Counted from the first letter of the stretch, positions 9,501 through 15,860 are shown. The stretch: 64,000 bases of DNA from Holophagales bacterium (GCA_016714815.1 JADKBZ010000001.1:124001-188000), one strand, 5' to 3'. The notes: a model not told the origin generated them from the letters alone. Numbers and translations: made by a program.

Positions 9501-9667
9501 CGGACCGCACCTCGTTCGTCATCGCCCACCGCCTCAGCACGATCCGCGACGCAGACGCGATCCTCGTCCTGGAGAGGGGGCGCCTCGTCGAGCAGGGGAC
9601 GCACGACGAGCTGATGGAGCGGCAGGGGCTCTACTACTACCTTTGCAGCCAGCAGCTGGGCCTCTGA
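6518..9667 (+). CDS. Peptidase-containing ABC exporter with two N-terminal cNMP-binding domains (PCAT)
   Basis: A 1049-residue inner-membrane protein that should cut precursor leaders after Gly-Gly and export the core. Start GTG 6518 is chosen because AGGAGG lies 5 bases upstream and it overlaps the previous stop; an in-frame GTG at 6503 is the alternative. In order: two cyclic-nucleotide-binding-like domains (about 10-135 and 145-275, each with a GDxFGE-type loop), then a C39 peptidase (about 325-455) with QIDEMDCGAAC (Cys349), NHW (His422) and ADP (Asp438), the full catalytic triad. Next are about six membrane helices (475-760) and an ABC ATPase with GRSGSGKTT (Lys850), ISGGQKQR and VLVFDEATSALD. 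The double cNMP module suggests allosteric control of export. The next gene follows after 2 bases. Confidence 0.95.
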   Translation: MTERAGAVPAADASALLEALPILRFLPADARALVISSFVPASCSYGSVIVREGEKADAFFVLASGKARVVKEGAAGGEVSLNVLRPGDSFGEAGLLDPAAIRTATVRASGDVEFLRLDRTVFDALLRIHPQIRTSFELQVRHRSLHNFFRLYGPFAKLPADALGELLTEFQPVTFAKGAVVFRQGDPPGPLFVVEEGRLRVFAEEEGARRPLSYLRKGDFFGEISVFKGGPRTATVEAVSPCRLLALPAKAFQKAAAEHPALRDAIERQIEQYDYRKVARVPLDFAEELLPAEAQVRGVSPDQVDQEEAGEEEGAAGEAPFATADGQFVKRTMRIRRFPHVRQIDEMDCGAACTAMICRYYGRAVSLSRIRQLLFTSTDGTSLRAICRGAGELGLAARSVKASLRNLCLMPLPAILHWGGNHWVVLFDVDEKGARIADPATGIRRVSRAQVEKEWTGYAALFDYTAAFEKAPEGRSSAAWLATFFRPHAPVLSKAIALALIVSALQMVLPVFTQVIVDRVLVERDEGLLRVILFSMLGVLSFSTLAMVLQRYFLSFAAVRIDAATLDFVTRRLLALPMSYFSTRKTGDIQRRLQGLRNVRELLVQQGVAGLTAVAQLGVAVALMLAYSPLLAGVFLATAPLYVLLMRFSARRLRPIFGTLEEAFGKYSSHQIDAIKGIETVKALGAESSLRQLMLGRFHGLARKQFDADFTVMVYEGAVQAVTFLSMALFLWAGARQVLDGALTIGGLVAFSSLVALANGPITTLLNLWDHLQLSVVLLDRLNDVFEPEPEQGEDRSRLLPVRSLEGRVTFRNVGFRYGGPESPLILDGITFEAAPGKTIAVVGRSGSGKTTLVKCLSGLLEPTEGTILFDGVDMTTLNYRDLRRQVGFVLQENYVFDDTIAANIAFGEEEPDLDRVLWAARVANAHEFIERFPLGYDTRVGESGLAISGGQKQRVAIARAVYTSPPVLVFDEATSALDTESERAVKENMDRLLADRTSFVIAHRLSTIRDADAILVLERGRLVEQGTHDELMERQGLYYYLCSQQLGL

Positions 9668-9669
9668 CG

Positions 9670-10884
9670 ATGAACGCGCCGAACGACACCCTCGAAACCG
9701 AGGCCCCCTTCCTCGCCGCCGAGCCGCCCCCCCTCGCCGCGCGCGGCCTCGCCTGGCTCGTCATCGCCCTCTTCTGCGCCGTCGCTCTTCTCGCGGTCTT
9801 CGTGAAGCTCCCCGAGACGGTCTCGACCTCGTTCGTCCTCGTGCCGGTCGGCGGGACCGACCCGGTTCGCGCCCCGCGCGGAGGCACCGTCGCCGAGGTA
9901 CACGTTGCAGAAGGACGCGCCGTCTCGAAGGGGACGCCCCTCTTCGCGATCCGTTCGGCCGACTTCCGCGACCGGGCGTCCGAGAAGAGCTCCCTCGAGA
10001 CCCAGGTCCGGGGCACCGACGCCAGCCTCGCGAACGCGCGGAGCCGTCACGAGAGCGAGAGTCGTGCGACGGCGGAGGAGCTCCGGGGCCTCCGCGACCG
10101 TCAGTCCGCCCTCGAGCGCCTGACGGCGCTGAAGAAGGAGCAGCTCGCTCTGACCCGCGACCGGGCCGAGCGCGCCCGCAAGCTCCACGAACAGGGGCTG
10201 GCGAGCCTGAACGACCTTTCGGACGCGCAGATCCGGCAGAGCCAGATGGTCATCGAGCTCGAGCAGCACGAGACCGAACGGCGGAGCACCGTCAGCGCGA
10301 CCCAGAAGCTTCTCGAGGAGGACGCCGCCCGGCAGACGGAGTTCCACGAGTGGGAGCGGAGCGCGCTGGAGAAGCGCGAGCAGTCGGGAATCCGGATCGC
10401 GGCCCTCGCAGGCGAGCCGGAGACCGGAGCGGCCGGCGAGCTCGCCGTGCCGGCCCCGTGCGACGGGACGGTCCTAAGGATGAAGGTCCGCGGCGCCGGC
10501 GCCGTCGTGGTCGAGGGAGATGCTCTCTGCGAAGTGTCGTGCTCGGGAGAGACGCTGCGCGCGGAGCTGAACCTCCCCCAGCTCGGCCTCGCCCGCGTGA
10601 GTCCCGGCCAGCCGGTCAAGCTCCTCTTCGACGCCTTCCCGTACCAGCGGTACGGCGTGCAGGGCGGTTCGGTCCTCTGGGCGAGCCCCGCCAGCGTCCC
10701 CGTCGGCGACGAATCGGCGTTCCCCGTCCTCGTCGACCTCGCGGCGCAGTCGATCGTGGCGAACGGCCGCCGCCAGCCCTTCCTCGCGGGAATGCGCGGC
10801 ACCGCCCGGATCGTCGTGGGCCGGCGCTCCGCCCTCGCCCACGCCTTCGAGCCGCTCCGTCAGCTGCGGGAGGACCTCCGGTGA
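9670..10884 (+). CDS. HlyD-family membrane-fusion/adaptor protein
   Basis: A 404-residue adaptor with one N-terminal membrane helix (about residues 30-50, LAWLVIALFCAVALLAVFV). A lipoyl/barrel-sandwich half follows (GGTDPVRAPRGGTVAEVHV, then VSKGTPLF), then a long alpha-helical hairpin (about 100-240, many Glu/Arg) and the second half-motif PAPCDGTVLRMKVRGAGAVV. The C-terminal beta-barrel ends in a basic region. This is the usual partner of C39-ABC bacteriocin exporters, spanning the periplasm towards an outer-membrane channel. No TolC-like gene is present in the locus, so a channel encoded elsewhere would be needed. It lies 2 bp after the ABC gene and overlaps the activator gene by 4 bp. Confidence 0.9.
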   Translation: MNAPNDTLETEAPFLAAEPPPLAARGLAWLVIALFCAVALLAVFVKLPETVSTSFVLVPVGGTDPVRAPRGGTVAEVHVAEGRAVSKGTPLFAIRSADFRDRASEKSSLETQVRGTDASLANARSRHESESRATAEELRGLRDRQSALERLTALKKEQLALTRDRAERARKLHEQGLASLNDLSDAQIRQSQMVIELEQHETERRSTVSATQKLLEEDAARQTEFHEWERSALEKREQSGIRIAALAGEPETGAAGELAVPAPCDGTVLRMKVRGAGAVVVEGDALCEVSCSGETLRAELNLPQLGLARVSPGQPVKLLFDAFPYQRYGVQGGSVLWASPASVPVGDESAFPVLVDLAAQSIVANGRRQPFLAGMRGTARIVVGRRSALAHAFEPLRQLREDLR

Positions 10885-11852
10885 CGGGGCTCGACGGCTT
10901 CCCCGACGCCGCGCTCCTGACGCTGGAAGACTTCCGGAGCGCCGACGCGCCGATGGGGAGGTGCCTCGAGATCGCCCGCGCCGCCTGCCGGACGGAGATC
11001 CCGATCCTCGTCCTGGGCGAGTCGGGCACTGGAAAGACGCTCCTCGCCCGCGCCATCCACAACTCCTCCCGGAGGGCCGCCGGCCCCTTCGTCTCCTTCA
11101 ACGCCGCCGCGCTCTCCGACACTCTCCTCGACAGCCAGCTCTTCGGCCACGAGAAGGGGGCCTACACCGGGGCGCACAAGCAACTGCGCGGGAAGTTCGA
11201 GATGGCCGACGGCGGGACGCTCTTCATCGACGAGATCGCCGACATGAGCCCGCTCGCGCAGGCCAAGATCCTCCGCGCCGTCGAGTACGGGGAGTTCGAG
11301 CGGCTCGGCTCAGAGAAGCTCCGCAAGGCCGACGTGAGGCTCATCTCGGCCACCCACTACCCGCTCGAGAGGTACGCGGGCTCGGACGGCTTCCGGCGGG
11401 ACCTCTTCTACCGGATCAGCGGCCTGACGCTGACCCTGCCGCCCCTGCGCGAGCGCCCGAACGACCTGAAGGCGCTCGTCGCCTCGGCGATCCTCCGCGC
11501 CGCCCGGCTCCAGGGGCGCTCCATCGACGGGCTGAGCCGCGCAGCCGCGGACGCCCTCTTCTCGTACCCATGGCCCGGCAACCTCCGCGAGCTCGACCGC
11601 GTCATCCACGCCGCCGTGGCGATGACCGAGGGCGAGGTGATCGAGGAGACGTCGATCCTCGTCCGCCGCGATGCGGAAGCCTCGCGGCCCGCCGCACCGC
11701 CACGAACGGGAGGCGACGACAGCCTCCGCGCCGCGGAACGCGCGCACGTCCTGAGGATCCTCGAGGAGCACGGCGGGAACAAGACCCGGGCCGCCCGCGC
11801 CCTGCACGTCGCCCGTTCGACCCTGGAGCGGATCCTCTCCGCCTCGAAGTGA
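10881..11852 (+). CDS. Sigma-54-dependent activator (AAA+ plus Fis HTH) lacking a sensor domain
   Basis: A 323-residue bacterial enhancer-binding protein starting at a GTG that overlaps the HlyD stop, with GGGAGG upstream. The AAA+ domain starts almost at once: Walker A GESGTGKT near residue 43, the sigma-54 contact loop as GAYTGA (F to Y variant) near residue 95, Walker B TLFIDEIADM, and the R-finger region RRDLFYRISGL. The C-terminal 40 residues form a Fis-type helix-turn-helix (HGGNKTRAARALHVARSTLE). There is no receiver, GAF, PAS or FHA domain. Activity must therefore be set by expression level, a partner protein or the transporter operon itself. Three good -24/-12 promoters lie in the next 5.5 kb in front of the precursor genes, the most likely targets. 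Confidence 0.93.
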   Translation: MTGLDGFPDAALLTLEDFRSADAPMGRCLEIARAACRTEIPILVLGESGTGKTLLARAIHNSSRRAAGPFVSFNAAALSDTLLDSQLFGHEKGAYTGAHKQLRGKFEMADGGTLFIDEIADMSPLAQAKILRAVEYGEFERLGSEKLRKADVRLISATHYPLERYAGSDGFRRDLFYRISGLTLTLPPLRERPNDLKALVASAILRAARLQGRSIDGLSRAAADALFSYPWPGNLRELDRVIHAAVAMTEGEVIEETSILVRRDAEASRPAAPPRTGGDDSLRAAERAHVLRILEEHGGNKTRAARALHVARSTLERILSASK

Positions 11853-11892
11853 GGCGGCGGGATCGAGGCAGTGCCGCCTCGAAACGAGGCAG
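11841..11892. repeat. Conserved 52-bp element, copy 1 (paired GCCTCGAA palindromes; possible terminator or enhancer site)
   Basis: This stretch overlaps the end of the activator gene and matches 16140-16191 at 44 of 52 positions. It holds two imperfect 15-bp palindromes 35 bp apart, GCCTCGAAGTGAGGC (11841) and GCCTCGAAACGAGGC (11876), with a half-site between. In this copy GAGGCGGC (11851-11858) can also pair with GCCGCCTC (11873-11880), so it could form a terminator hairpin between the convergent activator gene and array A. The matching copy lies at enhancer distance from a sigma-54 promoter, so activator binding is another possibility. Confidence 0.6.
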
Positions 11893-11925
11893 CTGCTGGG
11901 CGGCGCTCCTGCCCGCGACCGCTGA

Positions 11926-12078
11926 CTACCGGCAGCGCTGAGAAATCGTGTACGAGGCGCTCCCGCCCTTGACCTCGTCCGCCTTCCGCGTTTCCAGGTC
12001 ACGAACGGTGATCTTGCGCAGTTTCAGCTTCGCCTTCGCCGGCGACTTGGCGGTCGTTTGAGTCTGTTTCTTCTCCAC
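11926..12078 (-). CDS. RiPP precursor peptide A7 (last of array A, 50 aa)
   Basis: GTG start with GAGGAGG upstream. A Lys-rich N-terminus (VEKKQTQTTAKSPAKAKLKL) leads into the family leader, which ends DEVKGG at residue 39. The core is SASYTISQRCR, two residues longer than in the other copies but keeping Ser3 and the QRC end. It is the promoter-distal member of a seven-gene tandem array and the most diverged one. Confidence 0.85.
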   Translation of the reverse strand: MEKKQTQTTAKSPAKAKLKLRKITVRDLETRKADEVKGGSASYTISQRCR

Positions 12079-12121
12079 GTCTTCCTCCTCGTCGCGGCAC
12101 CTGTGGGCGCCGTCGGATGTC

Positions 12122-12268
12122 TCAGTAGCAGCGCTGTCTGGACGACTGTGGCCCGCCCTTGATCTGGTCCGCCTTCCTCGTATCCAGGTCGCGAACGGTG
12201 ACCTTGTTCAGCTTCAGCTTCGCCTTTGCCGGTGACTTGACGGCCGTTTGAGCTTGTTTCTTCTCCAC
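12122..12268 (-). CDS. RiPP precursor peptide A6 (48 aa)
   Basis: GTG start at 12268 with AAGGAGG 5 bases upstream. The 39-residue leader carries NKVTVRDLDTRKADQIKGG, slightly diverged from the array consensus, and the core is PQSSRQRCY. The much longer reading frame that enters this gene from upstream (to 12481) is only read-through of the preceding spacer and copy in another frame; the ribosome site and the array alignment fix the short form. Confidence 0.88.
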   Translation of the reverse strand: MEKKQAQTAVKSPAKAKLKLNKVTVRDLDTRKADQIKGGPQSSRQRCY

Positions 12269-12312
12269 GTGTCCCTCCTTCGTCGCGGCTCCGGTGGGCG
12301 CCGCCAGGTGCC

Positions 12313-12459
12313 TCAGAGGCAGCGCTGTCTGATTGATTGCGAACCGCCCTTGACCTCGTCCGCCTTCCGCATCTCCAGGTCGCGAACGGTGATCTTGCGC
12401 AGCTTCAACTTCGCCTTCGCCGGCGACTTGGCGGCCGTTCGGGTCTGTTTCTTTTCCAC
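12313..12459 (-). CDS. RiPP precursor peptide A5 (48 aa)
   Basis: GTG start at 12459 with GGAGG upstream. Leader ends LEMRKADEVKGG and the core is SQSIRQRCL. It is separated from its neighbours by 44-base spacers that are themselves conserved, so the whole 190-191-bp unit, not just the coding part, has been duplicated. Confidence 0.88.
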   Translation of the reverse strand: MEKKQTRTAAKSPAKAKLKLRKITVRDLEMRKADEVKGGSQSIRQRCL

Positions 12460-12503
12460 GTGTCCCTCCTCGTTGCGGCACCGGTGGGCGCCAGCAGGTG
12501 CCT

Positions 12504-12650
12504 CTACTTGCAGCGCTGCCTGATGGATTCAGACCCGCCCTTGATGTCGTCTGCCTTCCGCGTTTCCAGGTCGCGAACGGTGATCTTGCGCAGTTTCAAC
12601 TTCGTCTTCGCCGGCGACTTGGCGGCCGTTCGGGTCTGTTTCTTTTCCAC
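12504..12650 (-). CDS. RiPP precursor peptide A4 (48 aa)
   Basis: GTG start at 12650 with GAGGAGG upstream. Leader ends RKADDIKGG and the core is SESIRQRCK. The core differs from A5 at two of nine positions only (residues 2 and 9), the same positions that vary across the rest of the array. Confidence 0.88.
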   Translation of the reverse strand: MEKKQTRTAAKSPAKTKLKLRKITVRDLETRKADDIKGGSESIRQRCK

Positions 12651-12693
12651 GTGTTCCTCCTCGTCGCGGCGCCAGTGGGCGCCACCAGGTGTC

Positions 12694-12840
12694 TCAGTAG
12701 CAGCGCTGCCTGGCCGACTCCGGCCCGCCCTTGATCTCGTCCGCCTTCCGCGTCTCCAGGTCGCGAACGGTGACCTTGCGCAGCTTCAGCTTTGCCTTCG
12801 CCGGCGACTTGGCGGCCGTTCGGGTCTGTTTCTTTTCCAC
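12694..12840 (-). CDS. RiPP precursor peptide A3 (48 aa)
   Basis: GTG start at 12840 with GAGGAGG upstream. Leader RKVTVRDLETRKADEIKGG is close to the array consensus and the core is PESARQRCY. It differs from A2 in the core by Glu versus Met at position 2. Confidence 0.88.
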   Translation of the reverse strand: MEKKQTRTAAKSPAKAKLKLRKVTVRDLETRKADEIKGGPESARQRCY

Positions 12841-12883
12841 GTCTTCCTCCTCGTCGCGGTGCCTGTGGGCGCCGCCGAATGAC

Positions 12884-13030
12884 TCAGTAGCAGCGCTGCC
12901 TGGCCGACATCGGCCCGCCCTTGATCTCGTCCGCCTTCCGCGTCTCCAGGTCGCGAACGGTGACCTTGCGCAGCTTCAGCTTCGACTTCGCCGGTGCCTT
13001 GGCAGCCGTTCGGGTCTGTTTCTTTTCCAC
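12884..13030 (-). CDS. RiPP precursor peptide A2 (48 aa)
   Basis: GTG start at 13030 with GAGGAGG upstream. The N-terminal region reads AAKAPAKSKLKL rather than the usual AAKSPAKAKLKL. Leader ends ADEIKGG and the core is PMSARQRCY. Confidence 0.88.
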   Translation of the reverse strand: MEKKQTRTAAKAPAKSKLKLRKVTVRDLETRKADEIKGGPMSARQRCY

Positions 13031-13073
13031 GTGTTCCTCCTCTTCGCGGTGCCTGTGGGCGCCGCCATGTGCC

Positions 13074-13220
13074 TCAGAAGCAGCGCTGTCTGACCGAATA
13101 CGACCCGCCCTTGACCTCGTCCGCCTTCCGCGTTTCCAGGTCGCGAACGGTGATCCTGCGCAGCTTCAGCTTCGGCTTGGCCGGCGACTTGGCGGCCGCT
13201 CGGGTCTGTTTCTTTTCCAC
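13074..13220 (-). CDS. RiPP precursor peptide A1 (promoter-proximal, 48 aa)
   Basis: First gene transcribed from the -24/-12 promoter at 13251-13266. GTG start at 13220, with AAGGAGG at 13227-13233 inside a predicted 20-base untranslated leader. The 39-residue peptide leader ends RKADEVKGG and the core is SYSVRQRCF. The leader pattern K-L-x-L-(R)-K/R-I/V-T-V-x-x-L ... I/V-K-G-G resembles class I lanthipeptide leaders of the Gly-Gly type (as I recall from pinensin-like systems), which fits the LanB and C39 exporter encoded nearby. Confidence 0.9.
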   Translation of the reverse strand: MEKKQTRAAAKSPAKPKLKLRRITVRDLETRKADEVKGGSYSVRQRCF

Positions 13221-13250
13221 CGGACACCTCCTTGAGACAACCCCGCAGCT

Positions 13251-13266
13251 CGCAAGACCGCTGCCA
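13251..13266 (-). promoter_or_regulatory. Sigma-54 (-24/-12) promoter of precursor array A
   Basis: On the minus strand the sequence is TGGCAG-CGGTC-TTGCG, which keeps the GG and GC dinucleotides exactly 10 bp apart as sigma-54 requires. The predicted transcription start is near 13240, 20 bases before the GTG of A1, leaving room for the AAGGAGG ribosome site. No other array spacer contains such a site, so A1-A7 are probably one transcript. Confidence 0.8.
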
Positions 13267-13302
13267 GGATTCAGGATGGCCGGAAAGGAGCATGAAGGAA
13301 CC

Positions 13303-13312
13303 GCGTTAACGC
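13303..13312. promoter_or_regulatory. Palindrome GCGTTAACGC (copy 2), upstream of array A promoter
   Basis: Identical to the 10-mer at 5398-5407 in front of the export operon. It is centred about 68 bp upstream of the predicted array A start site, a possible activator or repressor position. Confidence 0.35.
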
Positions 13313-13416
13313 CCGCCGGAACGAGACCCTGATGGCGGTCTCGCGGATCACCCATTCAAGCCGGCCGGTGCGCGAGGTCCGAGCTTCACGAGCCCGGGCG
13401 ACGTGTCCAGGCCGGG

Positions 13417-13429
13417 CCGGTTGAACCGG
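13417..13429. promoter_or_regulatory. Palindrome CCGGTTGAACCGG in the divergent array A / YcaO intergenic region
   Basis: A perfect 6+1+6 inverted repeat between the divergently transcribed array A and YcaO gene. It lies about 180 bp upstream of the array A start site and about 65 bp before the YcaO start codon. It could be an enhancer or operator; no second copy was noticed. Confidence 0.3.
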
Positions 13430-13491
13430 TGACCAGCTTCAGAGCCGGCGACGACGAGAGGCAGTAGCATCGCCCCGCCGCCCCCAAGACG

Positions 13492-14958
13492 ATGCCGCAC
13501 TTTCAGTATCGATTCAGTCCCGACGCGAGGTTCTCTGTGGCGGTGGCGCCAGAGGGCGCCCGTGACGGCATCGTCGAGGTCAGGTGGGGGGTGGGTCTCG
13601 ACGAACGGCTCAGCATGGACCTCTCGCCAGCTGTGGTGACGGGTCTGCGGCGACTGCCGGGGGCCTTCAGCCACATGCGATTCGAGGGCGCGCTCGGCGG
13701 ACGCGCGACCGCTCGTCTCATCCTTCGGCACCTTCTCCGACGGGGCATCGTCGTACGGGAGCGGGCGCCAAAGGCCCGAGCCCACGTCGAAGAGCCCGGC
13801 CCGACGAGCCGCATCGTCACCGCCTGGCAGGCGCCGGCGGGTGCCCGTCGAATCGTCACCAGGCCGATCGAGGTGCCTGCCGGCGTCGTGCCGCTCGCGT
13901 ACGTGGGCGCGTCGATCGACGGCGAGTGGACCGGCTTCGGCGTGTCACCCGATCCGGGCGTCGCCGAGCGTACGGCGCGATACGAAGCGCTCGAGCGTTT
14001 CGCCGTCCTGCATCCGGAGCTGACGCGGTCGACTCCATCGGCCCGTCATCTCGCATCGCTCCAGGCGGCGATCACCACGGCCCCGGGCCTGATGTTCGAG
14101 TTCTTCCGCGAGGTGGCTCCGCCTGCCCCCACCGGCGAGCCCCGCGAACGCTTCCGGCTGGCCCGCTCGATCGTCGGACGACGCGCGAGGGGACTCGTTC
14201 CGATCGAGTGGATCTACCTGGGCCGCTCTCCCGCGGCCAGTACGAACGGAACGGCGTTCGGGCTGACGCTCGGCGCCGCGATCCAGTCGGCCCAGCGGGA
14301 GCTGGTCGAGCGCGACCTGCTCCTGCGTGCGTGGTACGGGCTCGTCCGCTCGCAAGAGATCACACGGGACCTCGTTCGACACCCGGCGATCGAGCGATGG
14401 CGCTTCGCCGCGCTCGCCATGGGCCTCTCGCCCCGCTGGTTCCTGCTGGGAGGCGACGGCGGTGCGCTCACGACGGTCGTCTGCGTCGTCGGCTCGGGCG
14501 AACCGCCGCACTTCGGATCGGGGTCCGCGACGCGACCCGACGTCGTCAGCGCCTCCGAGAAGGCCTTTCTCGAAGCCGCCGGCTCGCATCTCGGACACGT
14601 GATGGCGGCAAGGCGCCTGGGCCGCCAGCGGTTCGTGCGGGCGGCGCTGAAACGCGCCGCCGGTGCGCCCGGCGCTTTCAGGCTCTCGGCGTTCGAAAGC
14701 TACTGGGCGGCGAGGGTCCCCGAAGGGCTGGCTGAGATCGCGGAGAGGTTCTCGCGGCCTCGGGTCCGCCGCACGGAGTCCTTCGACCCGAGCGAATGCC
14801 TGTGGGTGGACGCGACACCCTCGGGCCTCGAACGCGGTCATGTCGTGAAGGTGTTCCATCCCGACGCCGTCCCGCTCCCAAAATCCATGGCGCAAGCGAT
14901 CACCCTGGAACGCCTTCTCGGAGTTCGAGGCGACGGCACGCCCCCGCCGATTTCGTAA
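13492..14958 (+). CDS. YcaO-domain protein (ATP-dependent backbone modification enzyme)
   Basis: A 488-residue protein. The YcaO fold is recognised from three spaced motifs: ERTARYEALERFAVL (about residue 160), TNGTAFGLTLGAA then QSAQRELVERDLLLRAW (about 249-278), and GSGSATRPDVVSASEKAFLEA-like sequence (about 341-363). These carry the Glu-rich ATP/Mg-binding residues of the family. Members phosphorylate peptide backbone amides to make azolines, amidines or thioamides. The first 100 residues look like a small winged-helix region that could bind a leader. The C-terminus ends GTPPPIS, not the PxPxP of typical cyclodehydratases, and no separate E1-like partner is encoded. It lies between the two precursor arrays. 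The start lacks a clear ribosome site. Confidence 0.82.
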   Translation: MPHFQYRFSPDARFSVAVAPEGARDGIVEVRWGVGLDERLSMDLSPAVVTGLRRLPGAFSHMRFEGALGGRATARLILRHLLRRGIVVRERAPKARAHVEEPGPTSRIVTAWQAPAGARRIVTRPIEVPAGVVPLAYVGASIDGEWTGFGVSPDPGVAERTARYEALERFAVLHPELTRSTPSARHLASLQAAITTAPGLMFEFFREVAPPAPTGEPRERFRLARSIVGRRARGLVPIEWIYLGRSPAASTNGTAFGLTLGAAIQSAQRELVERDLLLRAWYGLVRSQEITRDLVRHPAIERWRFAALAMGLSPRWFLLGGDGGALTTVVCVVGSGEPPHFGSGSATRPDVVSASEKAFLEAAGSHLGHVMAARRLGRQRFVRAALKRAAGAPGAFRLSAFESYWAARVPEGLAEIAERFSRPRVRRTESFDPSECLWVDATPSGLERGHVVKVFHPDAVPLPKSMAQAITLERLLGVRGDGTPPPIS

Positions 14959-15036
14959 AGCCCGTTGATCGAAGGGCGGTCGGTTTTCGACCGGCAGATC
15001 GCGTCGACCGTCTCCGAACAGACGTCTTCCCTGCCG

Positions 15037-15052
15037 TGGCACCCCGTTTGCG
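15037..15052 (+). promoter_or_regulatory. Sigma-54 (-24/-12) promoter of precursor array B
   Basis: TGGCAC-CCCGT-TTGCG is an almost exact match to the sigma-54 consensus, with GG and GC 10 bp apart. The predicted start site is about 15063, 40 bases before the ATG of B1. It begins 79 bases after the YcaO stop codon. Confidence 0.85.
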
Positions 15053-15102
15053 GCGTGCGCTGCAACGCCGACGCGATCGAATCGCGCCGAGGAAGGGGAC
15101 CC

Positions 15103-15249
15103 ATGACCAAGAAGGAAGTCCCGGGAACAAACAAGAAGCCGGCGAAGCTGACCGTCAAGAGAAAGACGATTCGCGACCTCGAGACGACCAGACCCGAGGC
15201 CGAGAAGGTCCGGGGCGGAACCTACTCAGGGGCAAGCCGGCGGACCTGA
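15103..15249 (+). CDS. RiPP precursor peptide B1 (48 aa)
   Basis: ATG start with a GGAAGGGGA site upstream. Leader of 39 residues: MTKKEVPGTNKKPAKLTVKR, then KTIRDLETTRPEAEKVRGG. The core is TYSGASRRT. The leader shares the (V/I)RDLET...(V/I)(K/R)GG signature and the exact 39+9 length of family A. An upstream in-frame start at 14965 would add 46 residues with no resemblance to the other copies and would lie upstream of the promoter, so it is rejected. Confidence 0.88.
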   Translation: MTKKEVPGTNKKPAKLTVKRKTIRDLETTRPEAEKVRGGTYSGASRRT

Positions 15250-15269
15250 AACCGTGAACCTAGAGACCG

Positions 15270-15285
15270 TGGCATTCCCTTTCGC
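15270..15285 (+). promoter_or_regulatory. Degenerate sigma-54-like sequence upstream of B2
   Basis: TGGCATTCCCTTTCGC resembles the B1 promoter but has GG and GC 11 bp apart, one too many for sigma-54. The same block, CGGCATTCCCTTTCGC, lies before B4 at 15795-15810. The pattern suggests that a B1-B2 pair was duplicated to give B3-B4. Probably a decayed or non-functional promoter. Confidence 0.3.
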
Positions 15286-15334
15286 AGCGCGGAGGGGAAT
15301 CGGCGCGATCAAACCCGACGAGGCAGGAGATCCC

Positions 15335-15481
15335 ATGACGAAAAAGGAAGTTCCGGACACGAACAAGAAATCGACGAAGCTGACCGTCAAGCGAAAGACG
15401 ATTCGCGACCTCGAGACGACCAGGCCCGAGGCCGAGAAGGTCCGGGGCGGAACCTACTCCGGTAAGCAACGGTGTGGATGA
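15335..15481 (+). CDS. RiPP precursor peptide B2 (48 aa) with family-A-like core
   Basis: ATG start with AGGAGA upstream. Leader MTKKEVPDTNKKSTKLTVKR then KTIRDLETTRPEAEKVRGG. The core TYSGKQRCG begins like other B cores (TYS) but ends with the Gln-Arg-Cys-X of family A, linking the two families and suggesting the same enzymes handle both. 85 bases separate it from B1. Confidence 0.88.
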   Translation: MTKKEVPDTNKKSTKLTVKRKTIRDLETTRPEAEKVRGGTYSGKQRCG

Positions 15482-15627
15482 GGGCAGGGACCGAGACGGG
15501 ACCGCCAGGAGAGACGCCCGTGGCGGGATGGGCCTGCTCAAGCGGGCGGCCCCCCAGCCGGGCTTATCGGCCAGGACGTCTCCCGCCGTCATCGACGTGG
15601 ACGAGAAGTGACGAGGAAGGAGAGCCC

Positions 15628-15774
15628 ATGAACAAGAAGGAAGTCCCGGGAACGAAGAAGAAACCGGCGAAACTGACCGTCAAGCGAAAGACGATTCGCG
15701 ACCTCGAGACGACCAGGCCCGAGGCGGAGAAGGTCCGGGGAGGGACCTACTCCATGGGAAGCCGGCGGACCTGA
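15628..15774 (+). CDS. RiPP precursor peptide B3 (48 aa)
   Basis: ATG start with AAGGAGA upstream. Leader MNKKEVPGTKKKPAKLTVKR then KTIRDLETTRPEAEKVRGG, and core TYSMGSRRT. The sequence around it resembles the B1 unit, including the spacer that follows. It sits 146 bases after B2. Confidence 0.87.
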   Translation: MNKKEVPGTKKKPAKLTVKRKTIRDLETTRPEAEKVRGGTYSMGSRRT

Positions 15775-15794
15775 CGCCGTCAACTGAGAGGCCG

Positions 15795-15810
15795 CGGCAT
15801 TCCCTTTCGC
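15795..15810 (+). promoter_or_regulatory. Degenerate sigma-54-like sequence upstream of B4
   Basis: CGGCATTCCCTTTCGC is the counterpart of the block at 15270-15285, again with 11 instead of 10 bases between GG and GC. It supports pairwise duplication of the B units rather than a working promoter. Confidence 0.25.
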
Positions 15811-15860
15811 AGTGCGAAGGGACATCGGAGCAATCAAGCCCCCACGACGAAGGAGATCCC

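Noticed and set aside
5498..9604. Very long open frame on the minus strand opposite the exporter genes (over 1300 codons)
   Set aside because: It is the antisense shadow of high-GC genes; its translation is dominated by Arg, Glu, Asp and Val without domain pattern, while the plus strand encodes recognised domains.
12122..12481. 119-residue frame running through one precursor copy and into the next
   Set aside because: The first 70 residues are the neighbouring copy and spacer read in another frame; AAGGAGG and alignment with the other copies fix the 48-residue form.
13459..13474. AGGCAG-TAGCA-TCGCC before the YcaO gene as a fourth sigma-54 promoter
   Set aside because: GG-N10-GC spacing is right, but the -12 box is poor and the start site would fall only about 8 bases before the ATG, with no ribosome site. 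Too weak to list as a promoter.
14965..15102. N-terminal extension of precursor B1
   Set aside because: It would begin upstream of the -24/-12 promoter and is not shared by B2-B4.
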